Position numbers and translations under genes: made by a program
The notes under the pieces: model-generated
Databases searched by the model: none
The model's input: the letters and a program-made list of their open reading frames with translations, nothing else
Told to the model about the DNA's origin: nothing
Shown: positions 23,766-31,966 of the stretch, one piece after another
Numbering within the stretch: the stretch's first letter is position 1
How the letters are laid out: each line of letters begins with the position of its first letter
NCBI RefSeq assembly: GCF_014656055.1
Contig: NZ_BNBR01000001.1
Span: 372,001-436,000, forward strand
Direction: 5' to 3'
Length of the DNA: 64,000 bases
Origin: Streptomyces griseosporeus
GTDB lineage: Bacteria; Actinomycetota; Actinomycetes; Streptomycetales; Streptomycetaceae

Positions 23766-24506
23766 GTGACCGCTTCGCCGCCCGCCGCCCCCGACGCCCC
23801 GCCGGCCCGGTACGACGACCTGAGGGCCATGGTGATCAACTGCACCCTCAAGCGTTCCCCGGAGACCAGCAACACGCAGGGCCTGATCGACCGCAGCACC
23901 ACCATCCTGGCCGCCCAGGGGGTGCGGGTGGACGTCGTACGGGCCGTCGACCACGACATCGCCACCGGGGTCTGGCCCGACATGCGCGAGCACGGCTGGG
24001 AGACGGACGCCTGGCCGGAGCTGTACCGGCGGGTCATGGCGGCGGACATCCTCGTCCTGGCCGGGCCGATCTGGCTGGGCGACAACAGCTCCGTCATGAA
24101 GCAGGTGATCGAGCGCCTCTACGCCTGCTCCAGCCTGCTCAACGACGCCGGGCAGTATGCCTACTACGGACGCGTCGGGGGCTGTCTGATCACCGGCAAC
24201 GAGGACGGTGTCAAGCACTGCGCCATGAACGTGCTCTACAGCCTGCAGCACCTCGGGTACACGATCCCCCCGCAGGCGGACGCCGGGTGGATCGGCGAAG
24301 CGGGACCGGGCCCGTCCTACCTCGATCCCGGATCGGGCGGTCCGGAGAACGACTTCACCAACCGCAACACCACCTTCATGACGTGGAACCTGCTGCATCT
24401 GGCGCGGGCCCTGAAGGACCTCGGGGGGATCCCGGCCTACGGCAACCAGCGCACCGCCTGGGACGCCGGCTGCCGCCACGACTACGAGAACCCCGAACAC
24501 CGGTAG
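23766..24506 (+). CDS. Flavodoxin-fold NAD(P)H-dependent oxidoreductase
   Basis: This encodes 246 aa from a GTG. After a short Ala/Pro-rich N-terminus the flavodoxin fold begins: A-M-V-I-N-C-T-L-K-R-S-P-E-T-S-N-T-Q-G, where T-L-K-R-S-P-E-T-S-N is the FMN phosphate loop. Then come D-I-L-V-L-A-G-P-I-W-L-G-D-N-S-S and YYGRVGGCLITGNEDGVKHC. This matches the NADPH-dependent FMN-reductase family. No neighbour suggests a substrate; it likely serves as a general flavin/quinone reductase. Confidence 0.85.
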   Translation: MTASPPAAPDAPPARYDDLRAMVINCTLKRSPETSNTQGLIDRSTTILAAQGVRVDVVRAVDHDIATGVWPDMREHGWETDAWPELYRRVMAADILVLAGPIWLGDNSSVMKQVIERLYACSSLLNDAGQYAYYGRVGGCLITGNEDGVKHCAMNVLYSLQHLGYTIPPQADAGWIGEAGPGPSYLDPGSGGPENDFTNRNTTFMTWNLLHLARALKDLGGIPAYGNQRTAWDAGCRHDYENPEHR

Positions 24507-24585
24507 ACACCGGCGGCGTGGCGCGGACCAGGATCCCGACCCGGCACGCAAAACGGCTGGCGGGTCCGGGGCGGTGGTTGCGAGC

Positions 24586-25677
24586 ATGCGGGGCATGAAC
24601 ACCGCCGAAGACGCCCTGATCGACGTAGTGCCGCTCGGTACGGCGCCCGTGCCGGAGCGGGGCCGGGTCGAGGCGCTCGCCGGCGGGGGGCTCGTCGTCC
24701 GCGCGCCCGGGCTGGTGGAGGTGCACGACCGCGAGGACTTCCTCGCCGGAGGGGCGGCGGGCGCGCGGGCCGCCCTGCGGACGCGGGAGCCGGAACGGGC
24801 GGTCCCCACGCCGGACGGCGGGTTCGTGGTGGCCGGGGTGTCGTCGGTGCGGGCGCTGGACGCCGACGGCGGCACGCGCTGGGAACTCGGCCACGACCGG
24901 TGGCACGGCGCCGACCGGGCCCATTCCGTTCCCGCCGTGAGCCCGGACGGACGCCTGGTGAGCGTCGTCGTACCGCGACTGGAGCCCGAGAAGGAGAAGG
25001 CGGCTCTGGTGTACGACCTGGAGCCGGGCCGCAACTACACCTGGGACGAGCTGCTTCTGCTGGACGCGGCGACCGGTGCGGTGCTCGGCCGGCGGCAGAT
25101 CCGTTCGCTGGCGTCGGCCGCGGTCGCCTCCTGGGGGCCGGACGGTGACGCGGTGGTGGTGTCCTGCTGGACCGCCTGGCAGAGCTGGTCGACCTGGTGG
25201 GCCGAGCCGCGCGCGGACGGTCCGCACCTGGCCGGCGCGACGTGGATGCACGCGCTGGCGGGCTTCCTCCCTGGCGGCCGGATGCTGACGCAGCGGTACG
25301 CCGAGTACCTGTTCCCCGACGACGACCGCGACGAGCTGGCGGTGTACGACCTCCGCTCCGGCGAACAGGCGGCGCTGGTGGATCTGAGGGAACTGGCCGT
25401 CGACCCGGAGAACGACGAGTTCCTCTCCGCCGAGGTCCTGGACGGGCGGCATGTGCTGGTGCCGGGACGGGTGCACCCGGCCCCCGGGGTGGCGGAGCTA
25501 CGGCACTGGCTGCTCGACGCGGGCACGCTGCGTCCGCTGGGGCGGCTGAACTATCCGGTCCCGGTGGGCGAGGACGTCACCGCGCTGCGGGACGGCACCT
25601 GGCTCACCCGGGACGGCAATCGACTGCACCGCTGGGCGCTGGGGCACTCCGGACCCGGCGGCGTCGACGCCCGCTGA
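24586..25677 (+). CDS. Putative beta-propeller-like hypothetical protein
   Basis: This encodes 363 aa. It lacks a signal peptide and is made of short repeated strand patterns, for example DGGFVVAGVSSVRALDADGG, VSPDGRLVSVVVPRL, SWGPDGDAVVVSCW and LDGRHVLVPGRV, suggesting WD40-like blades. The pair W-S-T-W-W and the acidic P-D-D-D-R-D-E-L may mark a binding face. I do not recognise a named family. An ATG at 24595 is an alternative start. It lies alone and convergent with the MBL gene. Confidence 0.65.
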   Translation: MRGMNTAEDALIDVVPLGTAPVPERGRVEALAGGGLVVRAPGLVEVHDREDFLAGGAAGARAALRTREPERAVPTPDGGFVVAGVSSVRALDADGGTRWELGHDRWHGADRAHSVPAVSPDGRLVSVVVPRLEPEKEKAALVYDLEPGRNYTWDELLLLDAATGAVLGRRQIRSLASAAVASWGPDGDAVVVSCWTAWQSWSTWWAEPRADGPHLAGATWMHALAGFLPGGRMLTQRYAEYLFPDDDRDELAVYDLRSGEQAALVDLRELAVDPENDEFLSAEVLDGRHVLVPGRVHPAPGVAELRHWLLDAGTLRPLGRLNYPVPVGEDVTALRDGTWLTRDGNRLHRWALGHSGPGGVDAR

Positions 25678-25709
25678 GTCGGGTCGGGGGACGTCGCGGG
25701 CGGTCCGGC

Positions 25710-26351
25710 TCAGCCGATCTCGACGGACGTTCCCGCGGTCAGGTGGCGGTATGGGGCCCCGGTGCCGGGGCCGTTGTCGCCGAGGAGGCCGCCGACCATC
25801 GCGGTGCCGATGTCGTTCAGGGCGCCGTCGTGGATGGCGTAGGACCGCTGCGGGGCCACCGCGCGTACATAGTCAACGAGTTGGCCGGTCGTGGACCACG
25901 GCCCGTGCACCGGCAGCAGCAGGGTGTCGACCGCGGTGTCCGGGACGGTGAGGGCGTCTCCGGGGTGGAACAGGGCGGCGTCGACGAGGAAGCCGATGTT
26001 CCCGACGCGGGGGATGTCGGGGTGTATGACGGCGTGCCAGGTGCCGTAGACCCGCACGTCGAAGCCGGCCGCGGTGAAGGCATCTCCCTCGCCGACGGCG
26101 GTCACCCGCCCGCCTAGGCCGTCCAGCCGCCCGGCGACGGAGGTGTTGGTCCAGATCCGCAGGGCCGGGTCGCGCTCGGCGGCCGCGCGCAGCGTCTCCT
26201 CGGAAAAGTGGTCGGCGTGTTCGTGGGTGACGAGGACGGCGTCGGCGCCTTCCAGTGCCCGCGGGTCGGTCAGGCCGCCCGGGTCGACGACCAGACGGCG
26301 GCCGTCCTTCTCGACGCGTACGCAGGCATGGCCGAACTTGGTGAGACGCAT
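25710..26351 (-). CDS. MBL-fold metallohydrolase (UlaG-like)
   Basis: This encodes 213 aa. The metal site T-H-E-H-A-D-H is intact, with an N-terminal G-H-A-C-V-R-V, D-P-G-G-L-T-D and P-V-H-G-P-W. These fit the UlaG/L-ascorbate-6-phosphate lactonase-like branch of metallo-beta-lactamase fold proteins. The substrate is unknown. It is transcribed divergently from a MarR-type gene across an 83-bp gap with two TGTACATCT repeats, and is probably the target of that regulator. Confidence 0.88.
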   Translation of the reverse strand: MRLTKFGHACVRVEKDGRRLVVDPGGLTDPRALEGADAVLVTHEHADHFSEETLRAAAERDPALRIWTNTSVAGRLDGLGGRVTAVGEGDAFTAAGFDVRVYGTWHAVIHPDIPRVGNIGFLVDAALFHPGDALTVPDTAVDTLLLPVHGPWSTTGQLVDYVRAVAPQRSYAIHDGALNDIGTAMVGGLLGDNGPGTGAPYRHLTAGTSVEIG

Positions 26352-26391
26352 GGCGGTTCCCCGGTCCTCTCGTGGCTCCACAGCCCGAAAC

Positions 26392-26413
26392 TGTACATCT
26401 TGGTTGTACATCT
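26392..26413. promoter_or_regulatory. Candidate MarR operator (two TGTACATCT repeats)
   Basis: TGTACATCT occurs exactly at 26392-26400 and again at 26405-26413, a 13-bp spacing, in the AT-richer heart of the gap between the divergent MBL and MarR genes. TGTACA is itself a 6-bp palindrome. TAGGAT at 26431-26436 may be the -10 of a leaderless marR-type transcript starting at the ATG at 26444. Binding by the adjacent MarR protein is inferred. Confidence 0.5.
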
Positions 26414-26434
26414 AGATTACACAGTCCCGGTAGG

Positions 26435-26869
26435 ATGGAGGCCATGGACGACGACGTGCTGGCCGAAGACCTGCGGCAGGTGATCGGGGAACTGGTCCGC
26501 GCCGTACGCGCCGTGGACACCATGCCCTCCGGAGAGGCCGCGACCCTCGGATACCTCGACCGCAGCGGCCCGCTGACCGCGGCCGACCTCGCCGCGCTGC
26601 GCCGCGTGACCCACCAGGCAGCCACCAAGTCCGCGAAGGAACTCCTCGCCGACGGCCTGGTGCGCGCCGAGCCCCACCCCACGGACGGCCGCAAGCAGCT
26701 GCTGCACATCACCGACAGCGGCCGCGCCCGCCTCCAGCGGGAGCGGGCACAGCGCGCCAACTGGCTCAACGCCGCCATCCACGAGGCCCTGAGCGCCGAA
26801 GAGCAGCGTCAACTCCGCCAGTGCGTAGGGTTGTTGGAGCGACTGACCGCCCACATCACGGGGCGGTGA
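26435..26869 (+). CDS. MarR-family transcriptional regulator
   Basis: This encodes 144 aa. A winged helix is visible: A-A-T-L-G-Y-L-D-R-S-G-P-L-T-A-A-D-L, LRRVTHQAATKSAKELLADG (recognition helix region), then the wing E-P-H-P-T-D-G-R-K-Q. D-x-R-K (here D-G-R-K) is the usual MarR wing motif. A C-terminal helix completes the dimer interface. A second start, ATG at 26444, fits a leaderless transcript. It likely controls the divergent MBL-fold gene; the ligand is unknown. Confidence 0.9.
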   Translation: MEAMDDDVLAEDLRQVIGELVRAVRAVDTMPSGEAATLGYLDRSGPLTAADLAALRRVTHQAATKSAKELLADGLVRAEPHPTDGRKQLLHITDSGRARLQRERAQRANWLNAAIHEALSAEEQRQLRQCVGLLERLTAHITGR

Positions 26870-27551
26870 CCTCGCCCGAGGTCACGGCCGGGCCGATCCT
26901 GAAGCGGAAGTCGGCCAGGGAGACGGCCGCGACGGGGCGGTGGCCGGTCAGGTAGGCCAGCGGGCCCTCCGGGTGGACGCGGGTGCGGATGCGGCTGAGG
27001 GAGGGACGGCCCGTCAGGCGGAGCGGCACCCGGCAGGTGGTGCCGTCGGCTCGGGGCTGCAGGAGGTGTGCCCGGACGGGCAGCCGGAGGGGAAGGCGGA
27101 GCAGGTCCCGGCACAGCGCCACCGCGTCCGGTTCGCGCCGCCCGGCAGCCTCCACGGTCATGGTGGTCCGCACTCCCCGGCGCGGGGACGGGTCGGGAGG
27201 CAGGGGCCGGAAGTCGAAGGCGGCCGGTTCTTTGGGGATGGCCCACAGGTGCCGCCCGCCGGCCAGGGAGCGCTCGTCGTCCACCCACACCTGCACCGCC
27301 GTGGCCGCGAGCCCGGCTCCCTGCCGTACGACGACCGCCACGAGCAGTTCCCGGTAGGCGAGGTCCCCGCCGTCCCCGTAGTCCACCCAGAAGGTGATCA
27401 GCGGAGTCCGTCCGGCGAGCGACACCGCCCGGGCGCCCTCGGGCAGGGGCCAGGGCGGGAGGCCGTACCGGGGCACGAGCCACAACGCGGCCCGCATGTC
27501 GCCGCGCAGATGCCACGGCTCCGGAGGATGGGGAGGACGGGAAGGGGGCAT
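26856..27551 (-). CDS. Acetoacetate decarboxylase-fold protein
   Basis: This encodes 231 aa, the ADC-family size. Visible blocks are A-L-W-L-V-P-R-Y-G-L-P, L-I-T-F-W-V-D-Y-G-D-G-G-D-L-A-Y-R-E-L, and L-W-A-I-P-K-E-P-A-A-F-D-F. In true acetoacetate decarboxylase an active-site Lys forms a Schiff base; the Lys of I-P-K-E-P is the best candidate. Many members in polyketide and isoprenoid clusters act as cyclases or dehydratases instead. It overlaps the convergent MarR gene by 14 bp and lies downstream of the oxygenase and prenyl synthase genes on the same strand. Confidence 0.75.
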   Translation of the reverse strand: MPPSRPPHPPEPWHLRGDMRAALWLVPRYGLPPWPLPEGARAVSLAGRTPLITFWVDYGDGGDLAYRELLVAVVVRQGAGLAATAVQVWVDDERSLAGGRHLWAIPKEPAAFDFRPLPPDPSPRRGVRTTMTVEAAGRREPDAVALCRDLLRLPLRLPVRAHLLQPRADGTTCRVPLRLTGRPSLSRIRTRVHPEGPLAYLTGHRPVAAVSLADFRFRIGPAVTSGEVTAP

Positions 27552-27687
27552 CGTCACCGGCCTTCGGTCGAAGCGATCACCGCGTCGGGGGACGGGGGCG
27601 GGCGGTCTGCTCGTCAGTGTCGTACCGGCCCGCTTCCCTCGCCATGGCGGTCCACTCCCCCGCCGACGCGGCGGCCCGCGCACCCTG

Positions 27688-28854
27688 TCAGCGCGGAGCG
27701 ACCGTCGGAGCGGGTGGCGCCCAGCGCTGCGTACGGGGCACGCCGCCCGCGACGCCGAAGTCCTTCTTCAGCTCCTCGGGGATGGCGTAGTGCATGACGC
27801 GGCCGCGCGTGAGGGAGGACAGCTCGAAGACCGTGGTGAGGTGGCCGAGGCGGTCCAGCGCCCAGGCGCCCAGCGGCGAGCGGTCCTCGATCGTCTCCAG
27901 GACCCCCAGCAGGCCCGGCACCACCTTGACCACGCTGTCCCAGGTGGTACGCGGGACCCGGAGCCAGTCGGCACAGGTGTCGCCGATGAGGTAGCGGATC
28001 AGGGCGGAGACGACCGGGTCGAAGAAGGTGCCGGGGACGACCTCCTCGTACAGGTCGATGAGCTGCCGCGTCAGGTGGACGCCCTCCTCGGACGGCCCCA
28101 TGTGGCGGACCATGTACAGGTCGAGGAACTCCCGGGCCTCCTCCAGCGTCTTCGGTACGGCGTCCTGGTCGACACCGAGGATCGCGCCGACCACCCGCCA
28201 GGCGTAGAAGTAGGCCTCGGCACCCTCGACGCTCATGTGGATGCCCAGCCGGTGCAGGCTGTCCAGCACCAGCAGCGAGAAGAACATCTGCCCGCCGATC
28301 ATGTCCTCCTGGCAGATCGGCGTCCCGAGCGTCCCGGTGTCCCAGCGGTCCTCGCGCTGAAGGTGATGCCGGATGGAGGCGTGCAGCAGGCGCACCTTCT
28401 GCGCGGCGGGGAGGAACCTGCCGCCGGCCTCGAACGCGTCCGGCCGCATGAGGTGGACGGTGAACTGCCCGGTCTCCGCCATGCGCTTCGACGGATAGTC
28501 CAGGCCGTGCGTGGCCGACAGCAGCCGCGCCACGTGCGGGACGACATAGCAGGCGGGCATGGAGGCGAAGGACAGGGCGGTGGAGATGTGCACGTTGTTG
28601 TCGAGGAAGAACAGCCGGGCCTTCTCCATCTCGCCCCAGTCCACCCAGGACGGCGGTACGCCGGTCGTGTGCAGGTACTCGCGGGCGACGTCGGGCAGGC
28701 CGTCCGGCAGGGGTGCGCCGGCCGTCGAGACGTAGCGCATCAGGGTGTTGAACTTGCCCACCTCGCCGCGCTCGAAGAGGGTGGCGACGACCGCGTCGGC
28801 GAGTTCGTCACCGGACTGGCGCAGGGCGTCCATGGAGGCTTCGGTGAAGGTCAT
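27688..28854 (-). CDS. MpaB/Lcp-type (DUF2236) oxygenase
   Basis: This encodes 388 aa with no signal peptide. It shows the DUF2236 pattern: GEVGKFNTLMRYVSTAGAPL, W-V-D-W-G-E-M-E-K-A, a central L-L-H-A-S-I-R-H-H-L and C-Q-E-D-M-I-G-G-Q-M-F-F-S. The family contains fungal MpaB (oxidative cleavage of a farnesyl chain) and bacterial latex-clearing protein Lcp (heme-b polyisoprene cleavage). The conserved Arg/His in R-H-H-L and nearby His are candidate heme residues. It sits between a polyprenyl synthase and an ADC-fold gene, suggesting an isoprenoid substrate. Confidence 0.82.
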   Translation of the reverse strand: MTFTEASMDALRQSGDELADAVVATLFERGEVGKFNTLMRYVSTAGAPLPDGLPDVAREYLHTTGVPPSWVDWGEMEKARLFFLDNNVHISTALSFASMPACYVVPHVARLLSATHGLDYPSKRMAETGQFTVHLMRPDAFEAGGRFLPAAQKVRLLHASIRHHLQREDRWDTGTLGTPICQEDMIGGQMFFSLLVLDSLHRLGIHMSVEGAEAYFYAWRVVGAILGVDQDAVPKTLEEAREFLDLYMVRHMGPSEEGVHLTRQLIDLYEEVVPGTFFDPVVSALIRYLIGDTCADWLRVPRTTWDSVVKVVPGLLGVLETIEDRSPLGAWALDRLGHLTTVFELSSLTRGRVMHYAIPEELKKDFGVAGGVPRTQRWAPPAPTVAPR

Positions 28855-28921
28855 GACGGCGGTCCTTCTCGGGTGGTTGGGGGGTGGCGCACCGTCGCGA
28901 CACGGTCGGTGCGGTGCGTGG

Positions 28922-29974
28922 TCAGTGGTGGCGGTCCGTCGCCGAGTGCGCGAGGTCGGTCAGGGCCCGCCGCGCCGTATGCGGCAGGCTGAGCCGGTCG
29001 AGGTGGCCGACGGCGTCGCGGACCCGGGCGGTGATCATGTCCTCCACCTGCTGGGGGGCCTTGAGCGTGAGCATCAGCTCGCGTACCTCCCGCAGGTCCT
29101 CCTCGGTGACGTCCCGGCGGCCCAGTACGCCGGCCAGACGCTCGCGCTGTGCGGGCAGGGCCGCCCGCCAGGCCGCGGCCAGCAGCGCGGTCGGCCGCTG
29201 CCCGCGGATGTCGTCCAGGCTCGCCTTTCCGGTGCGGGCGGGTTCGCCGAACAGGCCCAGCAGGTCGTCCCGGAGCTGGAACGCCTCCCCCAGCGGCAGC
29301 CCGTACGCCGACAGGGCGGCGCGCAGCCCGGGTGGTGCGCCGGCGAGCAGGCCGCCGATGAGCAGGGGCTGTTCGACGGTGTACTTGGCGGTTTTGTAGC
29401 GCACCACCTTCAAGGACACCTCGGGGTCCGGGCGGGCGCCGGTGGCCAGGATCTCCAGGCACTCGCCCGCGATCAGTTCCCGGGCGAGGTCCGCCCACAC
29501 CGGTCTGGCCCGGGTCAGGTAGGCCGCGGGCAGGCCGCTGGTCGCGAACAACTGCCCGGCCAGCGCCATGAGATGGTCGCCGACCAGCATGGCCAGAGCA
29601 CGGGCGGCGGCACGCGGGCGCGGACGGTCCCTGACAGCCGTGTGCAGCGCGACGTGCGCGGTGGGCAGGTGGTGGCGCAGCGGGCTGTCGTCGATGAGGT
29701 CGTCGTGGACGACCGCGGCGGCGTGGACGAGTTCGAGCGAGGCGGCCGCGCGGAGCAGGGCGTCGCTGTCCGGCTGGCCGGCCGCACGCCACCCCCAGTA
29801 GCAGAACGCCGCGCGCAGCCGCTTGCCGTGGCCGGCCGCCACCCGTAACTGCCCGGCCACCGGAGCCAGCGCGCCGTCGATCGCGAGGAACCGCTCGGCT
29901 TCCGCGGCGAGGAAGCCGGCCAGGAGCGTGTCGACGCGGTCCTTGAAACCGGCCGGGTCCCAGCGGTCAGACAT
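28922..29974 (-). CDS. Polyprenyl diphosphate synthase
   Basis: This encodes 350 aa. The first aspartate-rich motif is H-D-D-L-I-D-D-S; the second region is F-Q-L-R-D-D-L-L-G-L-F-G with R-T-G-K-A-S-L-D-D-I after it. K-T-A-K-Y-T-V-E-Q-P is also family-typical. It condenses IPP with allylic diphosphates; two small residues before the first motif (A-A-V-V-H-D-D) suggest a C20 or longer product, but chain length is not certain. The ATG at 29974 overlaps the end of the upstream 105-aa gene by 8 bp, so the two are coupled. Confidence 0.93.
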   Translation of the reverse strand: MSDRWDPAGFKDRVDTLLAGFLAAEAERFLAIDGALAPVAGQLRVAAGHGKRLRAAFCYWGWRAAGQPDSDALLRAAASLELVHAAAVVHDDLIDDSPLRHHLPTAHVALHTAVRDRPRPRAAARALAMLVGDHLMALAGQLFATSGLPAAYLTRARPVWADLARELIAGECLEILATGARPDPEVSLKVVRYKTAKYTVEQPLLIGGLLAGAPPGLRAALSAYGLPLGEAFQLRDDLLGLFGEPARTGKASLDDIRGQRPTALLAAAWRAALPAQRERLAGVLGRRDVTEEDLREVRELMLTLKAPQQVEDMITARVRDAVGHLDRLSLPHTARRALTDLAHSATDRHH

Positions 29975-30284
29975 CGCCGCTGGAGGCCGCCTGCCGGGCC
30001 CGGGCGTGCTGGGCCAGTACCTCCAGGTGGGCGGGCCCGGCGGCACGGCGGTCCAGGACGAGGCGGCCGCGGGCCATCAGGTCCTGGTGCGCGTCGCGGG
30101 CGAGGTCGGGCCCGTCGGAGCGACGCAGCAGCCCCCGCAGTGTGCCCATGGCCGAGCCGATGGTGGTCACGGCCAGGTCCGCCAGGCCCGCGACGAGCAG
30201 GACCGCCTGCTCGTCGAGGCCTCGGTCGCCGTCTCGGCCGTCGCCTCGGTCGTCGACTCGGCCGTCGCGCGGAGCGTGCGTCAT
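29967..30284 (-). CDS. Hypothetical 105-aa protein coupled to prenyl synthase
   Basis: This encodes 105 aa with a charged Asp/Gly/Arg-rich N-terminus made by two in-frame copies of a 24-bp repeat (30219-30266). A helical segment AVLLVAGLADLAVTTIGSAM, possibly membrane-associated, follows, then a basic helical tail. No family recognised. The stop overlaps the prenyl synthase start by 8 bp, implying co-translation. It could be an accessory or membrane-docking subunit. No encapsulin shell gene is present, so a cargo-loading role is not supported. Confidence 0.6.
   Translation of the reverse strand: MTHAPRDGRVDDRGDGRDGDRGLDEQAVLLVAGLADLAVTTIGSAMGTLRGLLRRSDGPDLARDAHQDLMARGRLVLDRRAAGPAHLEVLAQHARARQAASSGDV
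30219..30266. repeat. 24-bp tandem duplication within a coding region
   Basis: Two adjacent 24-bp units (30219-30242 and 30243-30266) differ at two positions. They lie in frame in the 105-aa gene and encode two copies of an eight-residue Asp/Gly/Arg-rich motif (D-G-R-V-D-D-R-G and D-G-R-D-G-D-R-G). A length change of one unit would not shift the frame. Confidence 0.8.
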
Positions 30285-30473
30285 TCCGGTCGGTCCCCCC
30301 TGTTGTCGGTGGTCGGTCCCGGGCGGCGGATGCCGGATCCCCGAGGTGCCGATCACAGCATGACCAGAGGTGTTGCTCCGCTCGCCCCGATTACCGCATC
30401 GAGTGACCTGCGGGAACGCATGTCCGGACGGAGGTCGGCAGGGACTGAGCACGGCGTTCGGACGGCGTGGCGT

Positions 30474-31181
30474 TCAGACGGCGGCCTGGGGCTGTTCCGG
30501 GCTGAGGTAGTGGACGGCGGTCCGCTCCGCGTGCGGGGCCAGGAGTCCCTGGAGTTCGTCGGCGGCGAGCTTGAGGAGGTCGCCGTCGCGGCCGGCGTGC
30601 AGGGTCTCCAGGAGGAACGCGACGCGGGTGGAGTCGGCGGTGACGCGGGTGCGGTGGGCGTCGCGGTGGTTCCAGTGGCGGGTCAGGACGCCGGTGGCGT
30701 CGGCGTAGACGATCTCGCCGGGCTTGGGGTGCTCGACGGTGTCGGGTTCGCCGAGCGGGGTGAACGTCTCGGTGCCGGCGGCGTGGCGGATGTCGACGTC
30801 TCCGGCGACGTGGTCGAGGTCGAAGGCCCCGGCGGGCAGTCCGTGGCGGACGGAGACGGCGTTGTACGAGTCGACGGCCGGGTTGATACGGGGCAGCGTG
30901 CCCCTCTTCGCGAGGCGCCGGCCGAGCGCGTCGACGCTGGGGCGGATGCGGCGGGGGTTGGTGCCGAAGGAGCGGTAGGCGGTGTGCCAGGCCTCGATAC
31001 GGGGGTCGGCCTCGTCGGCGGGCTGCCAGGTGCCGTCGGCGAGCTGCCGCTCCAGCTCCTCCAGCGCGCTGTCAGTGTCCGGCCAGGGTTCGTGGCCACG
31101 CAGGCCGGTGGCGGTGACGAGGGCGATGAGGGTGTCGGGGAAGGCGTCGGCTACGGCGGGGGCGATGCGGAAGGCGGTCAT
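30474..31181 (-). CDS. B3/4 (tRNA-synthetase editing-like) domain protein
   Basis: This encodes 235 aa. Y-R-S-F-G-T-N-P-R-R-I-R-P-S-V-D-A-L is the typical B3/4 opening; R-I-N-P-A-V-D-S-Y-N-A-V-S-V-R-H-G-L-P and G-E-I-V-Y-A-D follow. The fold is that of the phenylalanyl-tRNA synthetase beta-subunit editing domain. Stand-alone copies are thought to bind or hydrolyse aminoacyl adducts. It is third in a minus-strand group after EamA and PaiB-like genes, a combination that recurs in actinobacteria and may concern amino-acid toxicity or export (inference). Confidence 0.88.
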   Translation of the reverse strand: MTAFRIAPAVADAFPDTLIALVTATGLRGHEPWPDTDSALEELERQLADGTWQPADEADPRIEAWHTAYRSFGTNPRRIRPSVDALGRRLAKRGTLPRINPAVDSYNAVSVRHGLPAGAFDLDHVAGDVDIRHAAGTETFTPLGEPDTVEHPKPGEIVYADATGVLTRHWNHRDAHRTRVTADSTRVAFLLETLHAGRDGDLLKLAADELQGLLAPHAERTAVHYLSPEQPQAAV

Positions 31182-31236
31182 GGGTGCGGGGTCCGTTCGT
31201 GCGGGGTGGGTGGGCCCGTTCGTGGGGGTGGGCAGG

Positions 31237-31884
31237 TCAGGGCTGCCAGGGGCCGATGCGGTCGAGGCGGCGGAGCTGCTGGCGGGCGGTGGCGGTGTCG
31301 AGGCCCTGGTCGCGGGTGGTGAGGTGGCCGGCCACGGCGGTGCGGTGCTCGACGGGCTTGTGGTCGTCGTACTTGAACTTGGCGCGTACGTCGGTCACTT
31401 CGAGGCGCAGGCCGCGGATGCCGGACAGCATGCGCCCGTACGGCGGCCGGTCGGCGGCGACGGGGGCGTGGTCGCCGTCGGGCTGGAAGTGGGCGAGCTG
31501 GCGGCGCAGCAGCTCGGCCTTGGCCTCGGGGTCGTCGACGGCGTGGGCGCGGCAGGTGAACTGGACGGCCGCGTAGTAGCTGGTGGGCACGCCGTCGGTG
31601 GGCGGGATGCCGGGCTTGGCCCGCCAGGGGCCGGGGATGAAGGCGTAGTCGCCGATGACGGTGAAGGTGACGTTCGGGTCGGCCTCGACGAACGCCCAGA
31701 CCGGGTTGGGGCGGGCCAGGTGGATCAGGAGGTCGCCGCCGTCGCCGGTGAAGTGGGTGGGGACCGTCGCCGGGGCGTGTCCGGGCGGGCCGTTGACGCT
31801 GAGGATGCCGAAGTCGTGGCCTTCGGCGATCCAGGCCTGCCATTCCGCGTCGTCGAGACTGGCGTCCCAGGGCTGGATGAACAC
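31237..31884 (-). CDS. FMN-binding split-barrel protein (PaiB-like)
   Basis: This encodes 215 aa from a GTG with AAGGAG 7 nt upstream. It begins F-I-Q-P-W-D-A-S, has A-T-V-P-T-H-F-T-G-D-G-G-D-L-L-I-H-L-A, then FVEADPNVTFTVIGDYAFIP, Y-Y-A-A-V-Q-F-T-C-R-A and an end K-P-V-E-H-R. This is the PaiB/FMN-binding 'negative transcriptional regulator' family. The regulator name comes from Bacillus; the fold itself is a flavin-binding split barrel. It lies between the EamA and B3/4 genes. Confidence 0.88.
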   Translation of the reverse strand: MFIQPWDASLDDAEWQAWIAEGHDFGILSVNGPPGHAPATVPTHFTGDGGDLLIHLARPNPVWAFVEADPNVTFTVIGDYAFIPGPWRAKPGIPPTDGVPTSYYAAVQFTCRAHAVDDPEAKAELLRRQLAHFQPDGDHAPVAADRPPYGRMLSGIRGLRLEVTDVRAKFKYDDHKPVEHRTAVAGHLTTRDQGLDTATARQQLRRLDRIGPWQP

Positions 31885-31966
31885 GGGCTTCTCCTTGCGG
31901 CGGCGGGGCGGGGCTCGGTGGTGGGTGAGTAGGAGCGGTCTGCGCAGGCGAGTGTGGAGCGACGGC

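Noticed and set aside
22707-24506. A 599-aa fusion upstream of the flavodoxin-fold reductase
   Set aside because: The first half is antisense to the SDR gene; the reductase has its own GTG start at 23766.
28922-30284. An encapsulin or 2-methylisoborneol cluster around the prenyl synthase
   Set aside because: No shell protein, methyltransferase or terpene cyclase lies next to it.
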